Part shown: one piece after another, positions 26,923 through 36,345 of the stretch
Layout: each line of letters opens with the position of its first letter
How positions within the stretch are numbered: the first letter of the stretch is position 1
NCBI GenBank assembly: GCA_051208035.1
Contig: JBPJFZ010000011.1
Coordinates: 127,427 to 191,426, forward strand
Source of the DNA: JACKOB01 sp024234575
GTDB taxonomy: Bacteria > Pseudomonadota > Gammaproteobacteria > Pseudomonadales > Oleiphilaceae
Direction of reading: 5' to 3'
DNA: 64,000 nucleotides
Position numbers and translations under genes: made by a program
The notes under the pieces: model-generated
Seen by the model: the letters and a program-made list of their open reading frames with translations, nothing else
What the model was told of the DNA's origin: nothing
The model's database searches: none

Positions 26923-27870
26923 TTAATGCGGATGGGGGTCTCGACAGGCCTCCATATGCTGCTCGAACTCTATGGTGGTATGTGAGAGTTTGAATTGTTC
27001 AAGTGCAGCGGCAACGGCTTCTTTTGTTTCTTTTTGGACTTGCGCAGAAATAGCCGTGCTTAATTGAATATGCACGGTGAGAACATGTTGCTCACCATCG
27101 AGGGACCAAAGATGCAACTGGTGTAACTGTTCTACACTGTTTATTGCCAGCAAACTTTCGGTTATTCGCGCCTTAAGCACATCATCTGGCGTACCTTGTA
27201 GAAATAGCTTTATCGTTGCCCGTAATTGTTTAAAAACATTCAACAATATAAACAGCGTGAAAAAGATTGATAGCAGCGGATCAAGTATGGGGATATCCCA
27301 AAACATCAGCGTAACTGAGACGATGAAGACAGCCACCCAGCCCAAGACATCTTCAATTAAATGCCAATTCAGCACCTTCTCATTTAGCGTTTTCCCTGCT
27401 GACAGCTTATAAGCGGCGTACCCATTCACACTAATACCAAGAATCGACAGTGCCAACATTCCTTGTGCATGGGGCATTTCGGGGGCAAATAGCTTTGGGC
27501 CCGCCTCGGTCAATATAAAAATTGAGCCACCAATAAGAACAGCGCAATTGATGAGCGCGCCAAGTAAAGAAAAACGACTATAGCCGTATGTAAACTTTTC
27601 ATCGGCTGATTTTGAGCTGATACGAGATAGTACCAGCGCCATACCTATTGACAGTGTATCGCCAAGATCATGCACCGCATCTGCAAGAATTGCCGTACTA
27701 TTGGTTAACCACCCGCCTATAAACTCTATAATGGTAAATATTAAGTTAAGTAAAAAGGCGTATAAAATCCTTTTGGTGCTGCCGTTGTTATCTCCATTTA
27801 CCGGTAGGTGACTGTGCGCATGCCCGTGATGCGCATGACCATAATGAGAGTGACCATGACTGTGCGTCAT
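26923..27870 (-). CDS. Cation diffusion facilitator (CzcD/ZitB-like metal exporter)
   Basis: A 315-residue CDF transporter. The N-terminus is very His-rich (HSHGHSHYGHAHHGHAHSH), a metal-collecting tail. Six hydrophobic helices follow, with the metal-site motif AVHDLGDTLSIG in helix 2 and HLIEDVLGW in helix 5, the HxxxD-type residues of the Zn2+ site. The C-terminal cytoplasmic domain (about 210-300) carries HQLHLWSLDGEQHVLTVHIQL, typical of CDF dimerisation domains. It would export Zn2+ (or Co2+/Cd2+) by proton antiport. It lies 55 bp after nosL on the same strand, so it may be read from the nos operon, though a metal link to N2O reductase maturation is only a guess. Confidence 0.88.
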   Translation of the reverse strand: MTHSHGHSHYGHAHHGHAHSHLPVNGDNNGSTKRILYAFLLNLIFTIIEFIGGWLTNSTAILADAVHDLGDTLSIGMALVLSRISSKSADEKFTYGYSRFSLLGALINCAVLIGGSIFILTEAGPKLFAPEMPHAQGMLALSILGISVNGYAAYKLSAGKTLNEKVLNWHLIEDVLGWVAVFIVSVTLMFWDIPILDPLLSIFFTLFILLNVFKQLRATIKLFLQGTPDDVLKARITESLLAINSVEQLHQLHLWSLDGEQHVLTVHIQLSTAISAQVQKETKEAVAAALEQFKLSHTTIEFEQHMEACRDPHPH

Positions 27871-27925
27871 ATAGTTAAACCGTTATCTTTTTGAGTAGGG
27901 CAGATTAGTCACGCTTCCATTCAAC

Positions 27926-28453
27926 TTAATGTGCATGGTGGTGCTGCGCTGATGGCTGATTGTTTAAGACCTCAAAAGTAATATCTGAAAATGCCAAAAC
28001 ATCACCCCCATAAGTCGCAGCAAATTTTTTGGCCTCATCATTACTTGAAAAACTAGCTAATGTTGGCCCCATTGCTCCTTTTTTCTCTGACCCGACTACA
28101 AACCAGGCTGTTTTCGCAGGTATCAAATGAGAATCATCAGGCCTGTTCCAATCGGCTTTAGCCATATCATGCACAAAAAGTGCTTCGCTATTTGGTTTGT
28201 TTTCAGGCTGCAGGTACCAGCTCATTAAATCCCGTGTCGAACAAAATTTTCGTACGTTTTTTTGACGACCTTCGAACAACTCGCCTTTTGGGCCAGGGAA
28301 TGTGGTGATAGCCATGCCGCATAGGTGACATTCATCTCCAGACTCGAAAGCCACAGGTGTCAGCTGGGCTGAAACAACCTCGGATTCAGAAGAACAGCCA
28401 GCGATAAAAAAAGCAAAAACGATAGCTAAAACAATAGATAAATACTTACGCAT
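27926..28453 (-). CDS. nosL: Copper chaperone lipoprotein of N2O reductase
   Basis: An open frame reaches 28504, but the ATG at 28453 starts a proper lipoprotein signal peptide (MRKYLSIVLAIVFAFFIAGC) and gives 175 residues. The mature protein has the Cu(I)-binding CHLCGM motif and the conserved stretch VHDMAKADWNRP, both typical of NosL. A His-rich end (QHHHAH) may also bind metal. NosL delivers copper in the periplasm for assembly of the CuZ centre of NosZ. The annotated start lies 17 bp beyond the nosY stop; the longer alternative would overlap nosY. Confidence 0.92.
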   Translation of the reverse strand: MRKYLSIVLAIVFAFFIAGCSSESEVVSAQLTPVAFESGDECHLCGMAITTFPGPKGELFEGRQKNVRKFCSTRDLMSWYLQPENKPNSEALFVHDMAKADWNRPDDSHLIPAKTAWFVVGSEKKGAMGPTLASFSSNDEAKKFAATYGGDVLAFSDITFEVLNNQPSAQHHHAH

Positions 28454-28469
28454 TTTATGATTCCAGTCT

Positions 28470-29294
28470 TTACAGTTTTCTTTTAATGAAAACGCCATAG
28501 GCAATACCTATGGGAACAAGCACCCATCCCACCAGTGTCAGCAACAGCGTATATATACTAAAATTAACGTCCGCAGCGATGGTTATTAAACCCGTGCCGA
28601 CAGCATCAAACCCTACGAGATTAATCAAACGGAAAACGTCAGTCGGGTTTAGTAATAAGAGGTAAGGAAACAGCTCGGCGTTAAATTTTCCTTCTGTCGC
28701 GACTAAAATCCCAAGCAAAGCAAGATCGAAAACCAGTACAAACATAAACCAGCTAATGAGCGCCATACCGGCGGCTTTCGACTTTTCTGTCACTAAACCA
28801 CTGATTATGTAAGCGATCGCGACAAAACAAATGCCAAGCAATGTTGCCGAAACTATAAATAAACCGAAGGCTTTATAGAGCCCGACCAAATCTACATTTG
28901 ATGCGAAAATACTGATAATTATTGCAGCAGCCCCAAAGCCGATGGTAGTAGATATTCCAAGTATGCTGGCGTGACCTAACAGTTTGCCAATTAGCAATTG
29001 GCCTTTGGTAAGCGGGTAAGTTAACAACAGTAATAACGTGCCATCTTCATCTTCTCCAACAATTGCGTCGTAAGCGAGTAACAACGAAATAAGAGGAATC
29101 AGAAAAACAGCGAGACTGGCAAGTGAAATAATCGTATTCGGGATAGAGGTAAAACCGATGACACCAGAGGCGGCCGCACCAAACCATGAAATGCCGATTG
29201 CAAGCAGGGCAAATATAAGGGTAATGGCAACTATCCAGCGGTTTCTTAAACCATCTTTTAACTCTTTTTGGGCGATACTTAACACGGGGTTCAT
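28470..29294 (-). CDS. nosY: ABC permease for N2O reductase maturation
   Basis: A 274-residue inner-membrane protein with about six helices (NRWIVAITLIFALLAIGISWFGAAAS, LASLAVFLIPLISLLLAYD). The segment VGEDEDGTLLLLLTYPLTKGQLLIGKLLGH is a hallmark of NosY. It forms the ABC transporter with NosF and works with NosD in CuZ cluster biogenesis. The start overlaps nosF by 4 bp (ATGA type). Confidence 0.92.
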   Translation of the reverse strand: MNPVLSIAQKELKDGLRNRWIVAITLIFALLAIGISWFGAAASGVIGFTSIPNTIISLASLAVFLIPLISLLLAYDAIVGEDEDGTLLLLLTYPLTKGQLLIGKLLGHASILGISTTIGFGAAAIIISIFASNVDLVGLYKAFGLFIVSATLLGICFVAIAYIISGLVTEKSKAAGMALISWFMFVLVFDLALLGILVATEGKFNAELFPYLLLLNPTDVFRLINLVGFDAVGTGLITIAADVNFSIYTLLLTLVGWVLVPIGIAYGVFIKRKL

Positions 29295-30229
29295 CGGGCC
29301 CCCTCCATATGCGACTGCATCTGGACATTCGCAGATACAAAATGCCGATAGACATCTTCAAGCGAAGCCGGATGGATCTCAATATCTGCGACACCTGGGT
29401 GGTTTAGTATTTCTTTCAGCAAAGATAATTTTTCCGACTGAACTGTTTTAATTCTAACCGACTCGTTATTGATCGCATTTGCACTCATAACATAGTCATC
29501 TATCCGACGGCACAATTTTTCACGATCCATTATGCCGTGAACATCAATGGTCATTGGCAGGCTTGCCTGATCTCTCAATTCGCTTAATGAACCGAGCGCT
29601 TGTAATTTCCCCCCCCCTAGAATGGCCGCCCGATTAATATGTTTCTCAACGCCGGGTAACACATGCGAACACAAAATAACGGCGCATCCATCGTTTCTCA
29701 ATCGATCTACCATACCGTAAAAATCCTGGGTTGCAATCGGGTCCAAACCCACTGTCGGCTCATCCAATAACAGTAGTTTTGGCTCTGTTAGAATCGCCTG
29801 CGCCAGCCCCAGCCGCTGTTTCATGCCCTTTGAGTAGGTTTTCACTTTTCTGTTACAGGCGCTGCTAAGGCCAACTTCTTCCAATAATTGATCGGATTTC
29901 TTCAGATCTACTTTTTTAAGCCGAGCGAAATAGTGCAAGATTTCACGCCCGGTTAGCTGCGGGTAGAAAGATACGTTTTCAGGCAGAAAGCCTAACTTAA
30001 AACGATACTGGCTAAAGGATTGGGAGTAGGGAGTATGGCCAAAAACGCTGACTTTACCTGCAGAGGGTGAGAGCAGCCCAAGAATTAGCTTCATCGTTGT
30101 TGTTTTGCCGGCGCCATTGTGCCCGAAAAGACCAAGAACTTCGCCCTCATCAATGGACAGCGTCAAATCCTCAAGTGCGGTGACGTTGCCAAATTTCATC
30201 GATGCATTAACAATATCAATTATCTTCAC
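29291..30229 (-). CDS. nosF: ABC ATPase for N2O reductase maturation
   Basis: A 312-residue ATPase with Walker A GHNGAGKTTT, signature YSKGMKQRLGLAQAIL, Walker B LLLLDEPTVGLD and the switch His in VILCSHVLPGV. The C-terminal about 90 residues are the accessory domain usual in NosF. It overlaps nosD and nosY by 4 bp on each side, so the three are translationally coupled. It powers the NosFYD complex at the inner membrane. Confidence 0.92.
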   Translation of the reverse strand: MKIIDIVNASMKFGNVTALEDLTLSIDEGEVLGLFGHNGAGKTTTMKLILGLLSPSAGKVSVFGHTPYSQSFSQYRFKLGFLPENVSFYPQLTGREILHYFARLKKVDLKKSDQLLEEVGLSSACNRKVKTYSKGMKQRLGLAQAILTEPKLLLLDEPTVGLDPIATQDFYGMVDRLRNDGCAVILCSHVLPGVEKHINRAAILGGGKLQALGSLSELRDQASLPMTIDVHGIMDREKLCRRIDDYVMSANAINNESVRIKTVQSEKLSLLKEILNHPGVADIEIHPASLEDVYRHFVSANVQMQSHMEGAR

Positions 30230-31620
30230 TGTGCGGACTCCGACACCTGGCTAATCTGAGGTTTACTTGGACGCATTAACGGGTAACTATCTTTAACCCC
30301 GGGAGACTTTAAAACAGGAAATTCCTTTTGTATCCAGCGCAATGTTTCGATGGCGGGGCTGTTCATTAATACTTTAGCCGACGGATACTTCCACAAAAGC
30401 TTGTCGATGCCATCGTTTGGTTCGTAGGGGATATCACCTTTACCATTATTATTTCGGTCCCAACCGAGATAATCGCTCCAGTAGTTACCGGAACCATCTT
30501 TCGACCACTCTTGCGTAACATTGGACACATACTTCACTTGTTGTTGATTGCCAATAAAGTTATTACCCGTAATGATATTGTCCTCAGACCCAGCGGTGAT
30601 ATGAATACCAAGATCGCTTTCAGCGAGGGTATTATTGGTGATCGAATTATACAGCGAATTATAGATAAACAAGGACTTTCCTTCTGCGCCTTGCACCGCA
30701 CCACCACCGGCCAGCGTAGCACCTGAGGTTGCGCGATGAACTGTATTACCACTAATGGTAGAGTTTGTTATGTAGTTAATAAGAATGCCATAGTTCTCAT
30801 CATTTTCTGATCGGTTATTAGTAACTACCAGATATTTTGACTGCATCAGCGCATACCCTGTGCGGGTATTATGGGTGTAGTTATTGCTCACTGTATTTGA
30901 GTACGAGTACATATAATGCACGCCATAACGAAGGTGATGAAACTCATTATTACGAATGGTGTTCTTATTGCTCGTATCGATGTAAATACCATCACGGGTT
31001 TCTGAAACGATATTAAACGCGACGTCCGCACCTGTTGCTGCATATAAATGGATACCGTTGCCCCGATCTTGTGAGCGCACCTGTGCAACACCGCGTATCT
31101 CATTGTTTATGACTTTGGTGTTTGGCGAGGCATCAAGAAAAATACCAAAAGTAATACCATGCAGTTTGTTATCTTCGATCACAACGTTGTCTGCTGTTTT
31201 TTTAACGACTATCCCTGCATCCATTGCCGTTAAATCATCACCCCAATTTTGTATGGTGCATCCACGAATAGATACGTTGCTGGCCGTCACACGAAAGACA
31301 TCTCCTTTACCTTCACCATCTAGAACAGCGCCGCTTTTGCAGATAATATTTATCTGTCTTTCAAGTAAAAAATTTCCCTTATAAACACCTGGCTCTAAAA
31401 CCAGACTGCCACCAACAATCGCATGGCTTAATGCACTTTGTAAGGTGTCGGTATTGCTAACAGTGACTGAATCTGACGTATCAGTTAATGGCGTTTCTAT
31501 CGATACAGTTGCCGTACTCAAACTTTTGACTTGCCCCACCAATGGCCCCGGAAGCACCAGTATTACCAATGCAGTGGTCAAAATTTTTACCAGGCTTTTG
31601 TGGGTCATATTTTGTGGCAC
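30226..31620 (-). CDS. nosD: Periplasmic maturation protein of N2O reductase
   Basis: A 464-residue protein with an N-terminal signal peptide and a right-handed parallel beta-helix made of repeated carbohydrate-binding/CASH units, seen as many N-rich turns (NTVSNNYTHNTRTGYAL, NSTISGNTVHRATSG, NSITNNTLAES). The late segment SGNYWSDYLGWDRNNNGKGDIPY is a conserved NosD feature. It acts in the periplasm with NosFY in assembling the CuZ cluster of NosZ. It follows nosZ after a 259-bp gap that holds a hairpin. Confidence 0.92.
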   Translation of the reverse strand: MPQNMTHKSLVKILTTALVILVLPGPLVGQVKSLSTATVSIETPLTDTSDSVTVSNTDTLQSALSHAIVGGSLVLEPGVYKGNFLLERQINIICKSGAVLDGEGKGDVFRVTASNVSIRGCTIQNWGDDLTAMDAGIVVKKTADNVVIEDNKLHGITFGIFLDASPNTKVINNEIRGVAQVRSQDRGNGIHLYAATGADVAFNIVSETRDGIYIDTSNKNTIRNNEFHHLRYGVHYMYSYSNTVSNNYTHNTRTGYALMQSKYLVVTNNRSENDENYGILINYITNSTISGNTVHRATSGATLAGGGAVQGAEGKSLFIYNSLYNSITNNTLAESDLGIHITAGSEDNIITGNNFIGNQQQVKYVSNVTQEWSKDGSGNYWSDYLGWDRNNNGKGDIPYEPNDGIDKLLWKYPSAKVLMNSPAIETLRWIQKEFPVLKSPGVKDSYPLMRPSKPQISQVSESAQ

Positions 31621-31824
31621 ATTAAATTCCGGTATTTAGCAGTCCAACGATAAAATTCGTCAATTGAATGAATAGAAGCATGATTTGTTTTCAGTTTACC
31701 CAGATACAAAAGTAAGGAGCCTTGAGCAGCCTCAATTGTGTGGAATAACAGAATTGAAATTAGATGGAATAGTAGCGTTTTCTGCGGCGACGTCACAGGT
31801 AATTTTTTGTGAGTGAAACGAAAA

Positions 31825-31859
31825 CTGCCCGTCCGGTAATGAATTACACAGACAGGCAG
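31825..31859 (-). terminator. Hairpin after nosZ
   Basis: CTGCCCGTC (31825-31833) and GACAGGCAG (31851-31859) pair with one mismatch, extended inside by GTAA/TTAC. Read on the minus strand it is followed by TTTTCGTTT. It lies about 20 bp after the nosZ stop and may partly terminate, giving more nosZ than nosDFYL transcript. Confidence 0.6.
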
Positions 31860-31879
31860 CGATGTTACATCAGACTATA

Positions 31880-33781
31880 TTAAGCCTTTTCTACCAACAT
31901 TCTTCCACGCATTTCCATGTGTAGTGCATGGCAGAACCACTGACAATAGAACCAAAACACACCTGGTTTATCCGCAGTAAAGGTGACGGACGATGTTGCT
32001 TGTGGCCCGATCTCCATCATTACGCCATGATCACACACAGAAAACCCGTGAGTAACGTCTTCAATGGTATCAAGGTTCGTTATGATAACCGTCACTTCAT
32101 CACCTTGCTTCACCGTAAATTCAGTCATGCCGAAGTTTGGTGCAACAGACGTCATATAAACCCGGACGTTTTTACCGTTACGAATGATCTTATTGTCGCT
32201 TTCAAGTGTCACGCCATCTTTTTTGGCCATTGCCACCGTCCCAGCAAAAAATGGATCATCACGCGTCCATAATTTGTTTGGTTTCATCTTGCTGCGGTGA
32301 ACAATCATGCAGTCATGGGGCTCCGCAAATGCTGGGCCATCATGAAGAAGCTTCATCTCATCACCAGAGATATCAATCAGCTGATCGTTCTCTGCGCGTA
32401 ACGGGCCAACAGGCAAGAATCTGTCTTTAGAAAACTTACACAACGAAACCAGATATTTGCCATCCGCATCACGGGTCTCGCCCATAGTAGTATGGTTATG
32501 ACCAGGCTGATAGTGCACATCCAGCTTTTGTTTAATGTAGTTAACTTTTTCGCCTTTATACGCCTTGATGGCGTCATCAACGTTCCACTTACAGATTTGG
32601 CTATCAATAAAAAGTGTCGTGTAAGCATTTCCGCGGCCATCAAACGCAGTGTGGAGTGGCCCTAAGCCTAATTCTGGCTCAGCGACAACCGTATCACGCT
32701 CTTCGATTTTGCCATCAAAAAGTGCTGGCAATTTGTCGATAGCAATAACAGTTACAGTCGGTGAAAGCTTTCCGTTTGCTACAAAATACTTACCATCTGG
32801 CGATGTATTCAGGCCATGTGGAGATTTTGGTACGGGGATATAACGTGTAAACGGGCTCTTAGCGTCTTTACGTCCGTCTACAACAGGCGTTTTATCATCT
32901 CCAATCGTTGTAAATTTGCCTTCTTTGATCGCTTTTTCTATTGCATGGATATCGAATATCACCGCCCAGTCACGTTCATTACGCATAGACTCTGCAAGTG
33001 TGACACCATTTTCTGAGTTATAGCAGGTAGATGCTGAAAAACGACCAGTATAATCGGCATCTGTATTGTCCAGGTTACCGTCTACGATAACCTGAAAAGC
33101 CATGGTCATTGTTTCTGCATCAATAGCATTGTACATCGTGTAGTATTTGGATGGGTCATTTAAATCCCGACCGTCATTTGGATGCGGAATCCGGAACTCA
33201 CCATTACAAAATACATATTTGGTGTGAGGTACTTTTTGCACGCGTAAACCGTGAATTGCCTGGACATTTGGGATGTCCAGTATTTTATCGGTTTTCATAA
33301 TATCGCAACGGATACGGGCTATACGGGTGTTCAGCTTATCGTTAATAAATACGTATTTGCCATCATAGTGCCCATCAGTCATCGACATATGGGGATGGTG
33401 CGCATCACCATTGAGATATTTGCCTTTCTCACCGCGAATAGCTTTACTTTCGTTTGTTATTCCCCAGCCAGTAGCAGAATCCGAATTGAACACAGGGATT
33501 CTCATCAATTCACGCATTGAGGGAATACCAAGGATTCTAACTTCACCGGACTGGCCGCCACTCCAGAAACCGTAGTATTCATCAAGCTCGCCAGGATGAA
33601 CGAAAGCCTTGTTCATGGCATCTTTCGCTGCTTGCGCAAATGCTTCTCGTGACATCACTGCAGAACCCAAGCCTGTAACGCCTGCTACGCCAGCAACACT
33701 GGCAGCCGCTGACGCGCCAAGGAATCCTCGTCTGCTAAGAGATGGCTGTTCTGTTTTGTCTGTTTTTTTATCTTCCATCAT
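31880..33781 (-). CDS. nosZ: Nitrous-oxide reductase (clade I, Tat-exported)
   Basis: A 633-residue enzyme that reduces N2O to N2 in the periplasm. The N-terminus has a twin-arginine signal ([19 protein letters not shown]), which marks the clade I type. The body is a seven-bladed propeller holding the CuZ centre with conserved His segments ([30 protein letters not shown]). The C-terminal cupredoxin domain has the CuA ligands in [14 protein letters not shown]. Length is as expected. It is the second gene of nosRZDFYL on the minus strand, 119 bp after nosR. All catalytic segments appear intact. Confidence 0.97.
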   Translation of the reverse strand: MMEDKKTDKTEQPSLSRRGFLGASAAASVAGVAGVTGLGSAVMSREAFAQAAKDAMNKAFVHPGELDEYYGFWSGGQSGEVRILGIPSMRELMRIPVFNSDSATGWGITNESKAIRGEKGKYLNGDAHHPHMSMTDGHYDGKYVFINDKLNTRIARIRCDIMKTDKILDIPNVQAIHGLRVQKVPHTKYVFCNGEFRIPHPNDGRDLNDPSKYYTMYNAIDAETMTMAFQVIVDGNLDNTDADYTGRFSASTCYNSENGVTLAESMRNERDWAVIFDIHAIEKAIKEGKFTTIGDDKTPVVDGRKDAKSPFTRYIPVPKSPHGLNTSPDGKYFVANGKLSPTVTVIAIDKLPALFDGKIEERDTVVAEPELGLGPLHTAFDGRGNAYTTLFIDSQICKWNVDDAIKAYKGEKVNYIKQKLDVHYQPGHNHTTMGETRDADGKYLVSLCKFSKDRFLPVGPLRAENDQLIDISGDEMKLLHDGPAFAEPHDCMIVHRSKMKPNKLWTRDDPFFAGTVAMAKKDGVTLESDNKIIRNGKNVRVYMTSVAPNFGMTEFTVKQGDEVTVIITNLDTIEDVTHGFSVCDHGVMMEIGPQATSSVTFTADKPGVFWFYCQWFCHALHMEMRGRMLVEKA

Positions 33782-33900
33782 TATTGCTCCGTTTTTTCAG
33801 GTTATTGCTCGCAGGTCACTGCAAGATCTCTTTTACACGGATTGCACCAACGTTTTCTAGATAGGTGCTCTTCGTGCAATGTGTTAACAATTGTTTGTTT

Positions 33901-36045
33901 TTAGCCAATATTAACAACTTCTATTGCACTGGCGCCGCTGTCTGGCGCCTGCTTTTTCTTTTTCTTACCCTTTAGAATTAAAGGAGGGCATTTGTTTTCG
34001 TTGTGATAAGTCATTTGGCAATCAAGGCAATGGTGACACTCGTTTGCGTTAATAGTGCCATCTGGATGTATCGCCTGAATTTCGCATTCGACTGCACAAA
34101 GCTGACAAGGCTGACCACATTCTTTCCGGCGCTTTAGCCAGTCAAAAAGGCGTAATTTCGTAGGAATCGCCAGTGCCGCCCCCAGTGGGCAAATGTAGCG
34201 GCAGTAAACTTTACGCGTAAAAATTGATATGAAGAGCAGCGTTACTGCATAAGTAACGAACCACCATTCACGCTGAAATGCCAAAAGTATCGTTGTCTTA
34301 AATGGCTCAACTTCGGCAAAGCGTTCTGCCGTAGACATAGACTCGAGCGAAATACCAAATAGCGCCAAAAGAATAATGTATTTAACGGCCCAGAGGCGCT
34401 CATGCACACCGAAAGGCAGCTCAAACTGTTTGATTTTTAGCTTGCGCGCGAGTTCATTTATTAGCTCTTGAAGCGCTCCAAAAGGGCAGAGCCAGCCACA
34501 GAATATTCCACGCCCCCACAGCAAGATAGACGCAGCGGTAAAGCCCCAGAGGATAAATATAATAGGGTCCATTAAGAACAGCTCCCATCGGAAATCCCCC
34601 ATCACAGCGTGGGTAAACGTTAGGACGTTTACAATGGATAACTGACCCAGTGCATACCATCCGATAAATATAACGGTATAAATCAAGAAACCTCTTCGTA
34701 TGTTATGCAGCAACCTCGGATATCTAACGAGCCAATCCTGCATAAAAATAATCGCGCTGAGGAACACCAAACTGACAATCAATATTGTCACAGAGAAGGT
34801 TTTTTGCTGCCAAATACTTACCCAAATAGGCAGATCTTCTTCTGTTGCTTCTTCAACCACAACAGGTCGATCTATGTACAGATCTGGCGTGTTATAACTT
34901 CCGGTGAAACTGACAAAAACACTATCTAAAGCACCAATCTGTCGACGAACCAGCAGCTCCAGATCCCAGGATGTACCTGGATCAAAATCAAATTTTGGAC
35001 GAATAATAAAAATTGCCATTTCATTAAAATCAGGAGCACCGGCAACATAGAGATCAGTCAGGCGGTAATGATCAACATCGCGGAAACTGATGGTGTCTTC
35101 ACGCTGGTTCAACTGCACGCGATCAAAAATACCCCCACGAACATAGCCAGACCCTTTAAATGAATATGGGCCGGTACCCATCACCGCAATGGCGTGCTCG
35201 CCTGGCGCCAGTTCATTCTTCAGCCATTCATACTCGCTATCACCTAACAGATTCTTGCCAATAGTCGGGGCATTTAGGTAGGCATAATAAATATCGGTGA
35301 ACGTGTCTTTAGATTCTTCCGGTAAAGCCTCTTCTATACCTTCGCCTGGTGTGCCTTTGAATGCATCGTCGATTTGGTCGCGCTGAAGGTACAAACGCCT
35401 GATCGAGCCATCACCGGTTAATGTTTTCCAATCGGCCTTTTGAAACACATCATATTTAACTGTAGATAATGGTAAGCGCTTTTCAGCCGTGGCTGAAATG
35501 AGACCCATTTTTTGTGCCACTTTGTGTGAAGCTTTCATAATAGTGTCATTGACGACTATCACGGTCACTGTCGCCCCGGTAATGGCATCAACGGTTAATG
35601 CTTCAGGATCAGTGCTATAGCCAACTCTAATTTTGTCGGTGATTTTTTTATTGATGTACTGCTCGGCAAATTCCCAAAGCTTATTCTCTGGAATACCAAC
35701 CAGCAAAATAGGTTCGTGGTGTTCTAACACCCATGCATTTCTAAAAACACCATCTAGCGAAAAGGAGACAAATACATTAATTGGTTTGCCGGAATAAGCC
35801 GGGATACTGACCTGCTTATCCGTTTCAAAGGCATAACCAATGACTTCTGACTTAGCCAATACTGGCCAGACGTTATTAACCACATCAAATTCGCCGATAG
35901 TGTCGGCAGACGGGAAGCCACTGAGCAGACGTTTACTCAACTCGGGAGGTAAAACCTTACCGTTATCAGCAAACGAAACGGGGGCTCCAAAACTTAATAG
36001 CAATATACACAGTAGCGCTATACGACGAGTAATGGACAAAAACAT
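33901..36045 (-). CDS. nosR: N2O reductase electron-donor and regulatory flavoprotein
   Basis: The frame is open to 36135, but the ATG at 36045 has GGAG five bases upstream and starts a signal peptide (SITRRIALLCILLLSFGAPVSFA), giving 714 residues. The longer form would be coded across the FNR box, so it is unlikely. A periplasmic FMN-binding domain follows, with the flavinylation motif AITGATVT. Then come several TM helices and two CxxxCP motifs (CGWLCPFGALQ, CRYICPLGAA), and a cytoplasmic ferredoxin-like end with Cys clusters (CGQPCQLCAVEC, CHHCLDCQ). NosR passes quinol electrons toward NosZ and is needed for nos expression in known organisms. Confidence 0.95.
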   Translation of the reverse strand: MFLSITRRIALLCILLLSFGAPVSFADNGKVLPPELSKRLLSGFPSADTIGEFDVVNNVWPVLAKSEVIGYAFETDKQVSIPAYSGKPINVFVSFSLDGVFRNAWVLEHHEPILLVGIPENKLWEFAEQYINKKITDKIRVGYSTDPEALTVDAITGATVTVIVVNDTIMKASHKVAQKMGLISATAEKRLPLSTVKYDVFQKADWKTLTGDGSIRRLYLQRDQIDDAFKGTPGEGIEEALPEESKDTFTDIYYAYLNAPTIGKNLLGDSEYEWLKNELAPGEHAIAVMGTGPYSFKGSGYVRGGIFDRVQLNQREDTISFRDVDHYRLTDLYVAGAPDFNEMAIFIIRPKFDFDPGTSWDLELLVRRQIGALDSVFVSFTGSYNTPDLYIDRPVVVEEATEEDLPIWVSIWQQKTFSVTILIVSLVFLSAIIFMQDWLVRYPRLLHNIRRGFLIYTVIFIGWYALGQLSIVNVLTFTHAVMGDFRWELFLMDPIIFILWGFTAASILLWGRGIFCGWLCPFGALQELINELARKLKIKQFELPFGVHERLWAVKYIILLALFGISLESMSTAERFAEVEPFKTTILLAFQREWWFVTYAVTLLFISIFTRKVYCRYICPLGAALAIPTKLRLFDWLKRRKECGQPCQLCAVECEIQAIHPDGTINANECHHCLDCQMTYHNENKCPPLILKGKKKKKQAPDSGASAIEVVNIG

Positions 36046-36121
36046 CGACTCTCCAAACTTTCGGGGTGCGGCACAATGTCGCAGTTGTGAAAGACTATAC
36101 TCGTTCACCAATTTACGCCAT

Positions 36122-36135
36122 TTGATTAAAATCAA
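36122..36135 (-). promoter_or_regulatory. Perfect FNR/ANR/DNR-type box upstream of nosR
   Basis: TTGAT-TAAA-ATCAA matches the FNR-family consensus TTGAT-N4-ATCAA exactly. Its centre is about 84 bp before the nosR ATG at 36045. A class II promoter with the box at -41.5 would start transcription near 36087. It predicts oxygen- or nitric-oxide-responsive control of the nos operon. Confidence 0.8.
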
Positions 36136-36345
36136 TTGCGCTGAGCTTTGTAATCAATGATTTAACGGCAGATTTTATCGAGTAATACCGCTGCTATATA
36201 TAATGGTTGAATAATGCGCAGACTCAATACTCCGTTAACGGCAAAGGCACCTGCTCACTGCTATATTATGTACAGAACATGAACTATCTTAACGAGCTGA
36301 AGTATTCACCCTTATGGACGCTTAGCAACTGACTGGGAGATGATG

